Positions 35,907 to 43,980 of a DNA stretch of 64,000 nt are shown in pieces. The stretch spans positions 496,001 through 560,000 of the forward strand of contig NC_021353.1 of the NCBI RefSeq assembly GCF_000404225.1, written 5' to 3'. The number at the start of each line of letters is the position of its first letter. Positions within the stretch are counted from its first letter, which is position 1. Both the position numbers and the translations under genes were made by a program. The stretch is from Candidatus Methanomassiliicoccus intestinalis Issoire-Mx1. Lineage in GTDB: Archaea; Thermoplasmatota; Thermoplasmata; Methanomassiliicoccales; Methanomassiliicoccaceae. The notes beneath the pieces were generated by a model. The model searched no databases. It was not told the origin of the DNA and worked only from the letters and a program-made list of their open reading frames with translations.

Positions 35907-35947
35907 AATGATCTATTGTGTGTTCAAGCAATAGATAAAATATGCAG

Positions 35948-36505
35948 TCAGTCACTTTCAAAAATGTTTGTAAATTGCTCTGCAAAAGACCTTATGGAAT
36001 TTCCGCGGTGAGAGATTTTATTCTTTTCTTCCAAAGTCATCTCTGCAAACGTCGTATCATATCCATCCGGGATGAAAATCGGATCAAAACCGAAACCGCC
36101 ATTTCCTTTTTGTGAGAAATTTATTTTTCCCTGACATTCACCGTTTGCTATTATAATATGCGAACCAATGCATGCCCCAACACATGATTTAAATCTGGCA
36201 GTTCTGTCTGATGTATTTTCCATGAGTTTTAGAAGGCCTTCATTACCAATGGTTCTTAGAACATATGAAGAATACACACCTGGAAATCCACCCAACCCGT
36301 CAACGAACAGTCCAGAGTCATCCAGTACAAAATCATTTAACTTTTTTGATCTCAACTGATCTATGCACGAGTTTACAACTTCTTCCAATGTATCGGCCTG
36401 TATCTCATAACAGTCTACATCGTTGTGTATAATCTCAATATTGGGTAGAGCAGTTCTAAATTCATTCAGCTTTCCTAAGTTTGAAGTTATTACTTGAAGC
36501 TTCAT
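35948..36505 (-). CDS. rdgB: XTP/dITP pyrophosphatase (RdgB/HAM1)
   Basis: 185 residues. It removes non-canonical purine nucleoside triphosphates. Seen: VITSNLGKLNEF at the start, LDDSGLFVDGLGGFPGVYSSY in the centre, and GFGFDPIFIPDG plus KNKISHRGNS near the end, all family signatures. The ATG at 36505 overlaps the Bud32 stop (ATGA), so they are translationally coupled. Confidence 0.92.
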   Translation of the reverse strand: MKLQVITSNLGKLNEFRTALPNIEIIHNDVDCYEIQADTLEEVVNSCIDQLRSKKLNDFVLDDSGLFVDGLGGFPGVYSSYVLRTIGNEGLLKLMENTSDRTARFKSCVGACIGSHIIIANGECQGKINFSQKGNGGFGFDPIFIPDGYDTTFAEMTLEEKNKISHRGNSIRSFAEQFTNIFESD

Positions 36506-37116
36506 GTATACCTGCCTCTGCCTTCTATTTCTTTCATTTTATTCATCACGTCTTTGCTGTTTTTAAATCCAATGCAATATTCGTTCAGAATAATATCAAA
36601 CAGATCCAACTTTTCTGAATGAGCTGACTGGAAAGCTTCCTTGAGCAGATGAAGATCCACGCCCATTTCTTCCAATTTTGCATTTCTGGATCCAAGTGAA
36701 AAATCGATAAGATACACGACATCATCGCAGACAATCATATTGGACGTAGTGAGATCCCCATGCACTATTCCTCCAGCATGAAGCGCAGCGATCATTCTAC
36801 CAATCTGCCGGCAAATCTTCTCTGATTTTCCCTCATCAGCAGTTTCGAGAACATCTTTTACACGTTCTCCTTTAATTTCTTCCATTACAAGTTTAGCATC
36901 GACTTCATCAATCTCATATACTATTGGCGTAGGAACACCTAGTATTCTTGCATCTCTGATCAGTCTGGCTTCATTTCGTGTGCGAGAGGTCCTCAAAGAT
37001 ATATCGAGCGAAGGGTGTCTGTATGCCTTGGGCACTCTGTTTTTTATGATCACATCCCGCCCCATCCAAAGACCTCTTTCGATCTCTGCTTCTGCGCCAC
37101 GTCTTATTATTTCCAC
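36502..37116 (-). CDS. bud32: Bud32-type (Kae1-associated) kinase
   Basis: 204 residues. The KEOPS kinase/ATPase that works with Kae1 to make t6A on tRNA. Seen: small RIO-like kinase with GAEAEIERG, VHGDLTTSNMI catalytic loop and LIDFSLGS metal site. In many archaea it is fused to Kae1; here it stands alone and Kae1 is not in the window. Start GTG 37116. First gene of the Bud32-RdgB-epimerase operon; divergent from radB. Confidence 0.9.
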   Translation of the reverse strand: MEIIRRGAEAEIERGLWMGRDVIIKNRVPKAYRHPSLDISLRTSRTRNEARLIRDARILGVPTPIVYEIDEVDAKLVMEEIKGERVKDVLETADEGKSEKICRQIGRMIAALHAGGIVHGDLTTSNMIVCDDVVYLIDFSLGSRNAKLEEMGVDLHLLKEAFQSAHSEKLDLFDIILNEYCIGFKNSKDVMNKMKEIEGRGRYT

Positions 37117-37198
37117 GCAGAGGTTAACGCGATGTTAATAATTAATCTGCTGTTCACTGATGGAAAATTTATCATATTGGAGGGTATTTCTGATAACT

Positions 37199-37864
37199 AT
37201 GGATAGGCTGCCTCTGGGATGTACATCTATTGACGAAATGCTGGACGGTGGGATTGAGTCTAGCAGCATGACATTGCTTTATGGGGAAGCAGGCAGCGGC
37301 AAAACAACAGTCTGCTTGATTTTAGCCAAAGAAATTATCAAGCAAGGAAAAAAGGTAGTTTATATCGACAGCGAGGGAATCTCAATAGATAGGCTTATGC
37401 AGATTGCCGGAGAAGACTTCGACCTTGTGATGCAGAACCTTTTGGTTTTTGATGTAGTGAACTTTGACAGTCAGGAACGCTCTATTGACAAAGCAGTCAA
37501 AATGGTTCAGAGTGACATTGGCGTAGGAATGATAATTGTCGACTCCATAACTTCTCTATATCGTCCCACTGGTAAAGAGGACGAACGTTCTGAAAGAAAA
37601 TCATTAGTTGGCCAGTCTCAAAAACTATCATCAATCGCCAGAGAAAAAAAGATTCCAGTTTTAGTCACATCTCAGGTGTATACTGATGTGGAAACTGGCA
37701 CGTTTGAGTCTCTTGGAGGCAATGCTTTAATGCATAATTCCAAGTCCATAATTAGGTTTGACCGGGCTGGATTGGGTATGCGCCGTGCTGTGTTGATTAA
37801 ACACAGAAGCATTCCAGAAGGTATCACAGCCCAGTTTCGTCTGACTCCGGATGGAATCGCTTAG
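37199..37864 (+). CDS. radB: RadB recombinase paralogue
   Basis: 221 residues. RecA/RadA-fold protein with Walker A GEAGSGKTT (about 29-37) and IIVDSITSLYR Walker B; lacks the N-terminal HhH domain of RadA, which defines RadB. Acts with recombination in euryarchaea. Start ATG 37199 (MDRLPLGC); GGAGGG lies about 15 bases upstream. It ends in TAG, one of only two such stops in the window. Confidence 0.87.
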   Translation: MDRLPLGCTSIDEMLDGGIESSSMTLLYGEAGSGKTTVCLILAKEIIKQGKKVVYIDSEGISIDRLMQIAGEDFDLVMQNLLVFDVVNFDSQERSIDKAVKMVQSDIGVGMIIVDSITSLYRPTGKEDERSERKSLVGQSQKLSSIAREKKIPVLVTSQVYTDVETGTFESLGGNALMHNSKSIIRFDRAGLGMRRAVLIKHRSIPEGITAQFRLTPDGIA

Positions 37865-38850
37865 ACACTTCTTCCTACTGCGAAGTCTACCAATCCAATC
37901 AAGAACTCTTTCTCAGGACCATCATTGATGCAGGATAGTGATTCTTTAGCTTTCTTAGCGCATTGTGCAGAAGCATCTTTTGCATATTCGATGCTGTCCT
38001 GTATTGCATCTATTGCAGCTTTGATCTGTTCTTCAGTAGCATCTGCGTTTCCAAGCGCTGCAAGGAGGGTCTTCTTTCTGGGATCGTCCGCATCTAGCGT
38101 ATGCAGAGCATGAAGTGCGATAATCGTTCTCTTTCCGTTTCTAATATCATTTCCAACAGGTTTTCCGAGGCTCTTTTCATTTCCTGTTAACGCTAGAACA
38201 TCATCCCAGATTTGAAATCCAATACCCAGCATGTGAGCGTATTCTCTCATTTTTTCTATTTGTTCTTGACTGCCTTGTCCAATTATTGCGCCGCCTTCAG
38301 CAGCACATTCAAAGAGGACAGCAGTCTTTTTCCAGACCATTTTCAGGTAATCTTCTTCTTTAAGTTCTTCTGCAGGAATATTCTCAAAATCCATATCGTC
38401 CTGCTGACCCTCTGCTACTAGATATACTGACCTCGCAGCCAGTTTCAGAAGCGTAGGGCATTTTGAAGGATCAACATCTGTGTTTGCAATAACTTCAAAT
38501 GCACGTGCGAATAACGCATCTCCTGCAATTATTGCTGTTGGGACATCAAATAGTGCGTGTACTGCAGGAATCCCTCTTCTGACCATATCATTATCCATGA
38601 CGTCGTCGTGCACCAATGTGAAATTGTGAATCAATTCAATGCCGCACCCGAATGGGATAGCTTTATCTCCGGCTTTTCCAACGGCCTCAGCAACAACTTG
38701 GGCTAAAATCGGGCGCATACGTTTTCCCCCAGCAGATGGGTAATGGCGCATGGCTTCTCCAAGCTTCTTATTGTCTACATCACTCAGATATGACTCTATA
38801 TGTTTATTGATAATCTTAGCTCTGGCAGCTATTTCATTTGAAACATCCAT
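37861..38850 (-). CDS. idsA: Polyprenyl (geranylgeranyl-type) diphosphate synthase
   Basis: 329 residues. It condenses IPP with allylic diphosphates to make C20-type chains for ether lipids. Seen: GGKRMRPIL, first aspartate-rich motif VHDDVMDND, and second motif IWDDVLAL. Start ATG 38850 has GGAGG eight bases upstream. It lies 2 bases behind the IPP isomerase gene. Together with isopentenyl phosphate kinase this is the end of the archaeal mevalonate route. Confidence 0.9.
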   Translation of the reverse strand: MDVSNEIAARAKIINKHIESYLSDVDNKKLGEAMRHYPSAGGKRMRPILAQVVAEAVGKAGDKAIPFGCGIELIHNFTLVHDDVMDNDMVRRGIPAVHALFDVPTAIIAGDALFARAFEVIANTDVDPSKCPTLLKLAARSVYLVAEGQQDDMDFENIPAEELKEEDYLKMVWKKTAVLFECAAEGGAIIGQGSQEQIEKMREYAHMLGIGFQIWDDVLALTGNEKSLGKPVGNDIRNGKRTIIALHALHTLDADDPRKKTLLAALGNADATEEQIKAAIDAIQDSIEYAKDASAQCAKKAKESLSCINDGPEKEFLIGLVDFAVGRSV

Positions 38851-38852
38851 TT

Positions 38853-39911
38853 TTATTCCTCCAGATACGATGCCCATTCTCTGACGGCACCAGTCAGTAT
38901 GAATCTCTTCTCCGAAAGTTCTTTTAAATTTTTAGACCCAGTTAAAAACATTGTCGTCTTGAATTCTCTTATCATTATGCGCAGATACCTTTCCGTTGCT
39001 TCTGGTGATTCCATCGCATACTTTAGGATTGCGCGAGCGGAGCCTGCACATTTTGCACCCATAGTTATACTGGTTGCTGCGTGTAGTCCATTCATTATTC
39101 CGCCACTTGCTATTATAGGTAGTCCGACATTGGCAGAAATCACAGATATGGGAGCTGGAATTCCCCATTCTCCAAATACTCTCCCAATTTCAGCACTATC
39201 CGTCTTGTCCAGATCCTCTGAGCGAAATGATTCTACCTTGGAGAAACTGGTTCCACTTACTCCTGATACATCTAGGGCTCTAACCCCTATGCCTTTTAGT
39301 CTTAGAGCAGTACCGCGGGAAATCCCTGCACCAGTTTCTTTTATAATCACTGGCAGATCTCTTGCCAGAGAACGTATGGCGTCATAACATCCCGCAGAGC
39401 ATACATCTCCTTCAGGTTGTGCCATTTCTTGTAAGAAATTGAGGTGGATTGCAAGTACATCAGCATCAATCATATCGATTGCTTTCTGTGCATCTTCTTC
39501 TGTCAATGCTCTTTTATTTTTTTGCCTAATCAATTGTGGAGCTCCGATGTTTCCTATCTTTAATGGCACATCGTATTCTTTTATGATCGTGTAGCTACGA
39601 TCATCCCCACCTTCTAACGCTGCTCTCTGACTTCCTACTCCCAGCCCGATTCCGAGATTCATGCAGGCAATAGCAAGATTTTTGTTAATTGTCTCTGCTT
39701 TAGGAAACCCTCCAGTTATTGCTGTAACTATAATTGGACAAGAAAGCCTGCACCCTAGAAATGTAGTGGAGCAGTCAATATCATCAAAGTCTACTTCTGG
39801 CAGAGCCTCATGCACTAATTTAACATCATCCCAATAATTTTTTGACGAAGCCACATCATGCTCGAGAGAAATGCGTATATGATCATCCTTTCTGCTTTCA
39901 ATTCCTTTCAT
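38853..39911 (-). CDS. fni: Type 2 isopentenyl-diphosphate isomerase (FMN-dependent)
   Basis: 352 residues. It interconverts IPP and DMAPP using FMN. Seen: SRKDDHIRISL, ITAITGGFP, GIGVGSQR-type segment, HLNFLQEMAQPEGD, and DVSGVSGTSF. ATG 39911 with GGAGTG in front is preferred over the open frame to 39935; its start overlaps the isopentenyl phosphate kinase stop by 14 bases. Confidence 0.9.
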   Translation of the reverse strand: MKGIESRKDDHIRISLEHDVASSKNYWDDVKLVHEALPEVDFDDIDCSTTFLGCRLSCPIIVTAITGGFPKAETINKNLAIACMNLGIGLGVGSQRAALEGGDDRSYTIIKEYDVPLKIGNIGAPQLIRQKNKRALTEEDAQKAIDMIDADVLAIHLNFLQEMAQPEGDVCSAGCYDAIRSLARDLPVIIKETGAGISRGTALRLKGIGVRALDVSGVSGTSFSKVESFRSEDLDKTDSAEIGRVFGEWGIPAPISVISANVGLPIIASGGIMNGLHAATSITMGAKCAGSARAILKYAMESPEATERYLRIMIREFKTTMFLTGSKNLKELSEKRFILTGAVREWASYLEE

Positions 39912-40680
39912 TGCAACACTCCACTCTGGATCCAATTACCTCTTCATTGCACAACGCAGCTTTCAATCGTCCTGGCACCAAACCATTGATTACCATTGCT
40001 TTGCTGTATTCAGCAATATTCAGCATATGTTCTATTTTTTTGAAAATACTTCCTGTCACATCGGCACAGTGCTGAGTTCGTGGGAGCTTATTCAAAACAT
40101 CCTGAGTTATAACTTTGATTAATTCCGCATCATCATTTGAATATGGATCTGAAGTATACACGCCATCCACATCTGTGCAGAATATTGTAACCTCCGGTTT
40201 GAAATGTTCAGCCAGTCGCATCATCAATTGATCACCGGAGCATATTCCAAATTTTCTTTCAGAGTCTAAACAAACATCCCCAAACGTGACAGGCATTATC
40301 CCAATGTCTAGATACTCTTTGAAAACCTCGCAGTCCAATTCATTCAACTTTCCGGACTGCAGCTTTGTAATTGCACTTGGTGGAAGAGATACACATGGCA
40401 TACCTGCGCCGTTAAAACATTTAGTAACGTCTAAGTCTAGATTTTTAACGTCTTCCATCACTTGTGAAGCTGCCGTAATCTGTGAGTCTCTTAAGTATCC
40501 TTTCTGAAGCTCATTTTCAGCAGCGATTATGTGTCCATATGAACCGGCTCCATGCACTAATATAACATCTTTGCCTGAAGATTTAATCTCACCAGCAAGC
40601 CTTGCAAGGACATCGGTCCGAAGCGTTTTATATCTTGTTTTATCGGTTATTACGCTACCGCCTAGCTTTATCAATATCAT
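39898..40680 (-). CDS. ipk: Isopentenyl phosphate kinase
   Basis: 260 residues. Amino-acid-kinase fold: MILIKLGGSVITDK at the N-terminus and HGAGSYGHI with the conserved His, plus the DVTGSIFKK segment. It phosphorylates isopentenyl phosphate to IPP in the archaeal alternative mevalonate pathway. ATG 40680 is preferred over TTG 40689. First gene of ipk-fni-idsA. Confidence 0.88.
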   Translation of the reverse strand: MILIKLGGSVITDKTRYKTLRTDVLARLAGEIKSSGKDVILVHGAGSYGHIIAAENELQKGYLRDSQITAASQVMEDVKNLDLDVTKCFNGAGMPCVSLPPSAITKLQSGKLNELDCEVFKEYLDIGIMPVTFGDVCLDSERKFGICSGDQLMMRLAEHFKPEVTIFCTDVDGVYTSDPYSNDDAELIKVITQDVLNKLPRTQHCADVTGSIFKKIEHMLNIAEYSKAMVINGLVPGRLKAALCNEEVIGSRVECCNERN

Positions 40681-40756
40681 CTGAAACAAAACGATGCATG
40701 ACGTTCACGATATTAAATGTTCAGGATAGTAAAGCCTCATAAAGAGAAATAAAAAG

Positions 40757-40878
40757 CGGCTGACAGCGTCTCATGGTTCCCGCGGGCTCGCGCACCGCAG
40801 TACAACATGAAACGCAGGCGGACTTAACTTCCGGGTTCAGATGGGACCGGGTGTATCCCCGCCGCTCTGGCCGTCATA
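40757..40878 (-). rRNA. rrf: 5S ribosomal RNA, isolated
   Basis: Minus strand. Helix I TGACGGC (40876-40870) pairs with GCTGTCA (40767-40761); between them is the typical 5S core with CATCTGAACCCGGAAGTTAAG. A minus-strand TATA box GATATAAATACG (40912-40901) lies about 25 bases ahead. Ends are estimated to within a few bases. No 16S or 23S rRNA gene adjoins, so this gene is transcribed alone. Confidence 0.92.
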
Positions 40879-40919
40879 CCAAAATAGACGATGACGACTT
40901 CGTATTTATATCTTTCTAA

Positions 40920-41645
40920 TCACAAAACCCAAATGGTAATCGCTATGGCTGCTCCGCAGGCCATTGAAATAACATTGGTTCCAAGTTTTCCCACTATACC
41001 GCGCCTTTCCAATGTGGCTCCGATTAGGCTGTCAATCATGCAACCGATTATTCCAATTATCCCTAGGATGATAAATTCAGTTCCCCACAGCTCTGAGAAT
41101 ATGAGGGAGCATCCGAGATATGCGGCTGCTATGCCTCCAATTATGCAGGCAATAGTTCCTTCTACGGATATTCCTCCATCTATACCTGCCTTAACTTTCT
41201 TGCCTGTGGTAATCATATATACTTTAGGAGAAAGACTTCCTACTTCGCTTGCCACTGTGTCTGCAGCAGCTACTGAAATTGAAGCAATGTATGCTACGGC
41301 CATTAAATTATAATATTCACCGCCGAAAGCAAATGCACATATGGCGACTAACAAAGGCACTAGGCTATTGGCAATAACGTTCCTATATGTTCTTTCTCCT
41401 TTCTTTCCTTCTTGTACACCAAGTTCTTGTTTAAGGCTCATTCTGAATTTGGTGACTATGAATCCCAGCAATGCAAATAATATGAGTAAAATTAACCAGC
41501 TGGGGGCGCCTAGTACGCCTATGGCTAGACCTATAAAAAATGAGGCTATTGATCCACTTTTAGTGAGGAGTCCAAAATATAATGAGAGTGCGGAAAGCAC
41601 CATGCATAGTATCAGGACCACAAGTATGCTCGTTAGTGTGATCAC
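40920..41645 (-). CDS. DUF92-family integral membrane protein
   Basis: 241 residues, about six membrane segments. Seen: ASIFFIGLAIGVLGAPSW-like first helices and SISVAAADTVASEVGSLSP followed by GTDGGISVEGT-like sequence, characteristic of DUF92 (relatives include phytyl phosphate kinase types). Role in archaea is not settled; a kinase of long-chain alcohols has been suggested for relatives. Located 47 bases downstream of the pyrimidine operon's last gene. Confidence 0.7.
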   Translation of the reverse strand: MITLTSILVVLILCMVLSALSLYFGLLTKSGSIASFFIGLAIGVLGAPSWLILLILFALLGFIVTKFRMSLKQELGVQEGKKGERTYRNVIANSLVPLLVAICAFAFGGEYYNLMAVAYIASISVAAADTVASEVGSLSPKVYMITTGKKVKAGIDGGISVEGTIACIIGGIAAAYLGCSLIFSELWGTEFIILGIIGIIGCMIDSLIGATLERRGIVGKLGTNVISMACGAAIAITIWVL

Positions 41646-41692
41646 ATCACTGAATCTATTATATGATATAAAGCAGGCTGTGATTATTTCTA

Positions 41693-41983
41693 TTATTTGG
41701 AAGTGCAGGCGTCTTTTTGTTCTTGAATTTCATAAATTTCACGGCCTATTTTTTCTGCCGCTTCTTTAGAAGTAGTACCGCTTACCAAAATTCTTCCATT
41801 TTTATATATTGATACAATAACCTTATCCTTCGAAGCAGTAACCATTACCGTTTGGTTTTCTGTTAAAAATCCATTTTTGATTAGGTGTTCAGTAGTTTTT
41901 TCCATGTCAACTGCTATTTTCTCAATAGGAATTATTGAAAGAGCGTCTTGCTGACATAACTGAGCAACTTTATATTTAATCAT
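41693..41983 (-). CDS. Small protein resembling half a TATA-binding-protein repeat
   Basis: 96 residues from ATG 41983, which overlaps the stop of the kinase gene (ATGATTAA). The core VTASKDKVIVSIYKNGRILVSG followed by a helix KEAAEKIGREI has the strand-turn-strand-helix feel of one TBP repeat. This is a visual resemblance only. Function unknown; it is the last gene of a pyrB-pyrI-kinase unit. Confidence 0.55.
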   Translation of the reverse strand: MIKYKVAQLCQQDALSIIPIEKIAVDMEKTTEHLIKNGFLTENQTVMVTASKDKVIVSIYKNGRILVSGTTSKEAAEKIGREIYEIQEQKDACTSK

Positions 41984-42509
41984 AGTCGATTTCCTTTTTG
42001 ACTTTCTCATAAAAGGATTCGAGGGAACCATCGTTGACAAGGGTGTTATCTGCACATTTTATAAGCTCTGCCAAACCCCATCCGATTTCACGCAGATCTC
42101 TTTCTTTAAATTCCTCAACCGTCTGGGGGGCATCTGATCTGCCGCGTTGCTGAAGTCTTTTGAACCGGAGGGCTGCTGGAGCTTCAATCGCAATAAGTAT
42201 CGAGTCTTTTCCAAATTTCTCTTTGAATAAACTCATCTCCTCAAGGCTGCGGCATCCGTCAATCACTGAATTGTGTTCAATGTATGGTAAACATCGTTTA
42301 GCCCAGATGTCAGCCCCATGCTTCTGCCGTTCATCAGAGGCGAAGCCCCCGACTCCACGGTCATCCATTATTATTCCCTGATTAGCTGCTTCCTTGCGTA
42401 CGACATCGCCCATCCTTATCAAGGAGTAACCTAAGCTGACTGCTGTTTGTGCAAATTCTTCTTTGCCGGCTCCCGGCATTCCTGTAACTACATAGACTTT
42501 GGAGCTCAT
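41976..42509 (-). CDS. UPF0200-type nucleoside/dephospho-CoA-kinase-like protein
   Basis: 177 residues. P-loop TGMPGAGKEEF (about 8-18), RMGDVVRKEA, and SVIDGCRSLEE point to a small nucleotide kinase of the UPF0200 group. The substrate is unknown. ATG 42509 overlaps the pyrI stop by one base with GGAGCGC upstream, so it is coupled with the pyrimidine genes. Confidence 0.7.
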   Translation of the reverse strand: MSSKVYVVTGMPGAGKEEFAQTAVSLGYSLIRMGDVVRKEAANQGIIMDDRGVGGFASDERQKHGADIWAKRCLPYIEHNSVIDGCRSLEEMSLFKEKFGKDSILIAIEAPAALRFKRLQQRGRSDAPQTVEEFKERDLREIGWGLAELIKCADNTLVNDGSLESFYEKVKKEIDYD

Positions 42510-42964
42510 CAGATTAAGCGCTCCGTGAAGTCTCCCTGGATACGATCGCAGTACAAACATCTCAGTATGACCGGGGCTTTGGATTCTACGATAAATTCAG
42601 TATCTACAGGCTCCCTCTGAACATTAGTTATGCAATTGGGATTATCACACTTTACAATGCCTTTTACAACTTCTGGCATTTTTACTTTGTATTTTTCTGC
42701 TACATTGAAATCTCTGATTATATTTATTGTAGCATTCGGAGCCAGCAATGATATTTTATCAACTTCTCTTGGATCAAGCTCACGGTCTTCTACTTTGACA
42801 ACATCTTTCCATCCGCCGTTTTTTGAAGGAACGTGCATAAGGACAGATATTGTAGATCTGACTTCTCCAACACCCATTATATGCAGAACTTTCAGCGCCT
42901 GCCCACATTCAATATGATCAATAACCGTGCCATTACGGATCGGAGTCACTCTGAAGTCTCTCAT
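42509..42964 (-). CDS. pyrI: Aspartate carbamoyltransferase regulatory subunit
   Basis: 151 residues. N-terminal allosteric domain with VTPIRNGTVIDHI and C-terminal zinc domain with CDNPNCI and CLYC. Binds nucleotides and holds catalytic trimers together. ATGA overlap with pyrB. Part of the de novo pyrimidine pathway. Confidence 0.93.
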   Translation of the reverse strand: MRDFRVTPIRNGTVIDHIECGQALKVLHIMGVGEVRSTISVLMHVPSKNGGWKDVVKVEDRELDPREVDKISLLAPNATINIIRDFNVAEKYKVKMPEVVKGIVKCDNPNCITNVQREPVDTEFIVESKAPVILRCLYCDRIQGDFTERLI

Positions 42965-43890
42965 ACTTGTCCCCCTATAATCAGTGAAAGGATAGCCATC
43001 CGTACAGGAACGGCATTAAATGTTTGTTTAAAGTACTTAGCATTCTCCGTGTAGTCAACTTCCGGTGCTATCTCATCCACCCTTGGAAGAGGATGCATGA
43101 TCGTCAGATTCTTTTTAGCTTCTCTCAGCACAGTGTTATCTACTTTGTAGCTGCCGGCAACTTTCTCATATTCACTCTGATCTGGAAACCTTTCTTTTTG
43201 TATCCTTGTGACATAAAGAACATCTGCGTCCGCAATCACATTCTCCAGGTTTCTTTCTAGGTTTATTGATATCCCTGCTTTTTCCAGTAGTTTGACACTT
43301 TCCTTGGGTATCTGCAGGATATCTGGTGCTACAAATGTCAGATTAGCCCCAAAAAGTGCCAGGGCTTCAACGAGTGAATGTACAGTACGGCCATATTTAA
43401 GATCGCCTACAAGCACGACATTCTTATCTTTCATACTTCCCTGCTCTTGTTTCATTGTAAACAGATCTACCAACGTTTGAGTTGGATGCTGGCCAGGACC
43501 ATCACCACAATTGATGACGGGTTTTTCAGAGAACTTCGCAGCAAGTCTTGCAGCTCCTTCTTTGGGATGCCTCAATACTATCGCATCAGCATAGCATTCT
43601 ACTGTACGAATAGTATCGGCGAGAGTCTCACCTTTGGCTACTGATGAGTTCTGATGATCCGTTATTCCTATGTTGCTTCCGCCAAGTCTGATCATAGCAC
43701 TTTCAAACGATAGCCTAGTCCTCGTAGAAGGTTCAAAGAAAAGATTTGCTAAAATTCTTCCCTCCAATGCCTTAGTGGTCTTTTCTCCCTTGGCATATGG
43801 AATCATCTTGTTGGCCAAATTCAGTATTTCTTCTATCTGATCTTTTGTGAGGTCAGAAATAGAAATTATATCCATACCTTTGAAGCTCAT
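42961..43890 (-). CDS. pyrB: Aspartate carbamoyltransferase catalytic subunit
   Basis: About 309 residues. First committed step of pyrimidine synthesis. Seen: FFEPSTRTRLSFESA carbamoyl-phosphate loop, GDGPGQHPTQ, VGDLKYGRTVHS and HPLPRVDEI. The open frame extends to 43935 (324 residues); Met16 at 43890 matches the usual family start, with GGGAGAGAG further upstream. First gene of pyrB-pyrI-kinase-TBP-like. Confidence 0.92.
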   Translation of the reverse strand: MSFKGMDIISISDLTKDQIEEILNLANKMIPYAKGEKTTKALEGRILANLFFEPSTRTRLSFESAMIRLGGSNIGITDHQNSSVAKGETLADTIRTVECYADAIVLRHPKEGAARLAAKFSEKPVINCGDGPGQHPTQTLVDLFTMKQEQGSMKDKNVVLVGDLKYGRTVHSLVEALALFGANLTFVAPDILQIPKESVKLLEKAGISINLERNLENVIADADVLYVTRIQKERFPDQSEYEKVAGSYKVDNTVLREAKKNLTIMHPLPRVDEIAPEVDYTENAKYFKQTFNAVPVRMAILSLIIGGQV

Positions 43891-43980
43891 GCTGGTCATC
43901 TGAGAATATTCTCTCTCCCTATTAAGCTCTCGCATATATTTTCGAGCATTGTTTTAAATCTAGAACCTCATAATCTTGGT

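Noticed and set aside
37862..38113. Readthrough of the radB TAG as pyrrolysine
   Set aside because: The extension runs antisense to the conserved polyprenyl synthase gene and has no homologous look.
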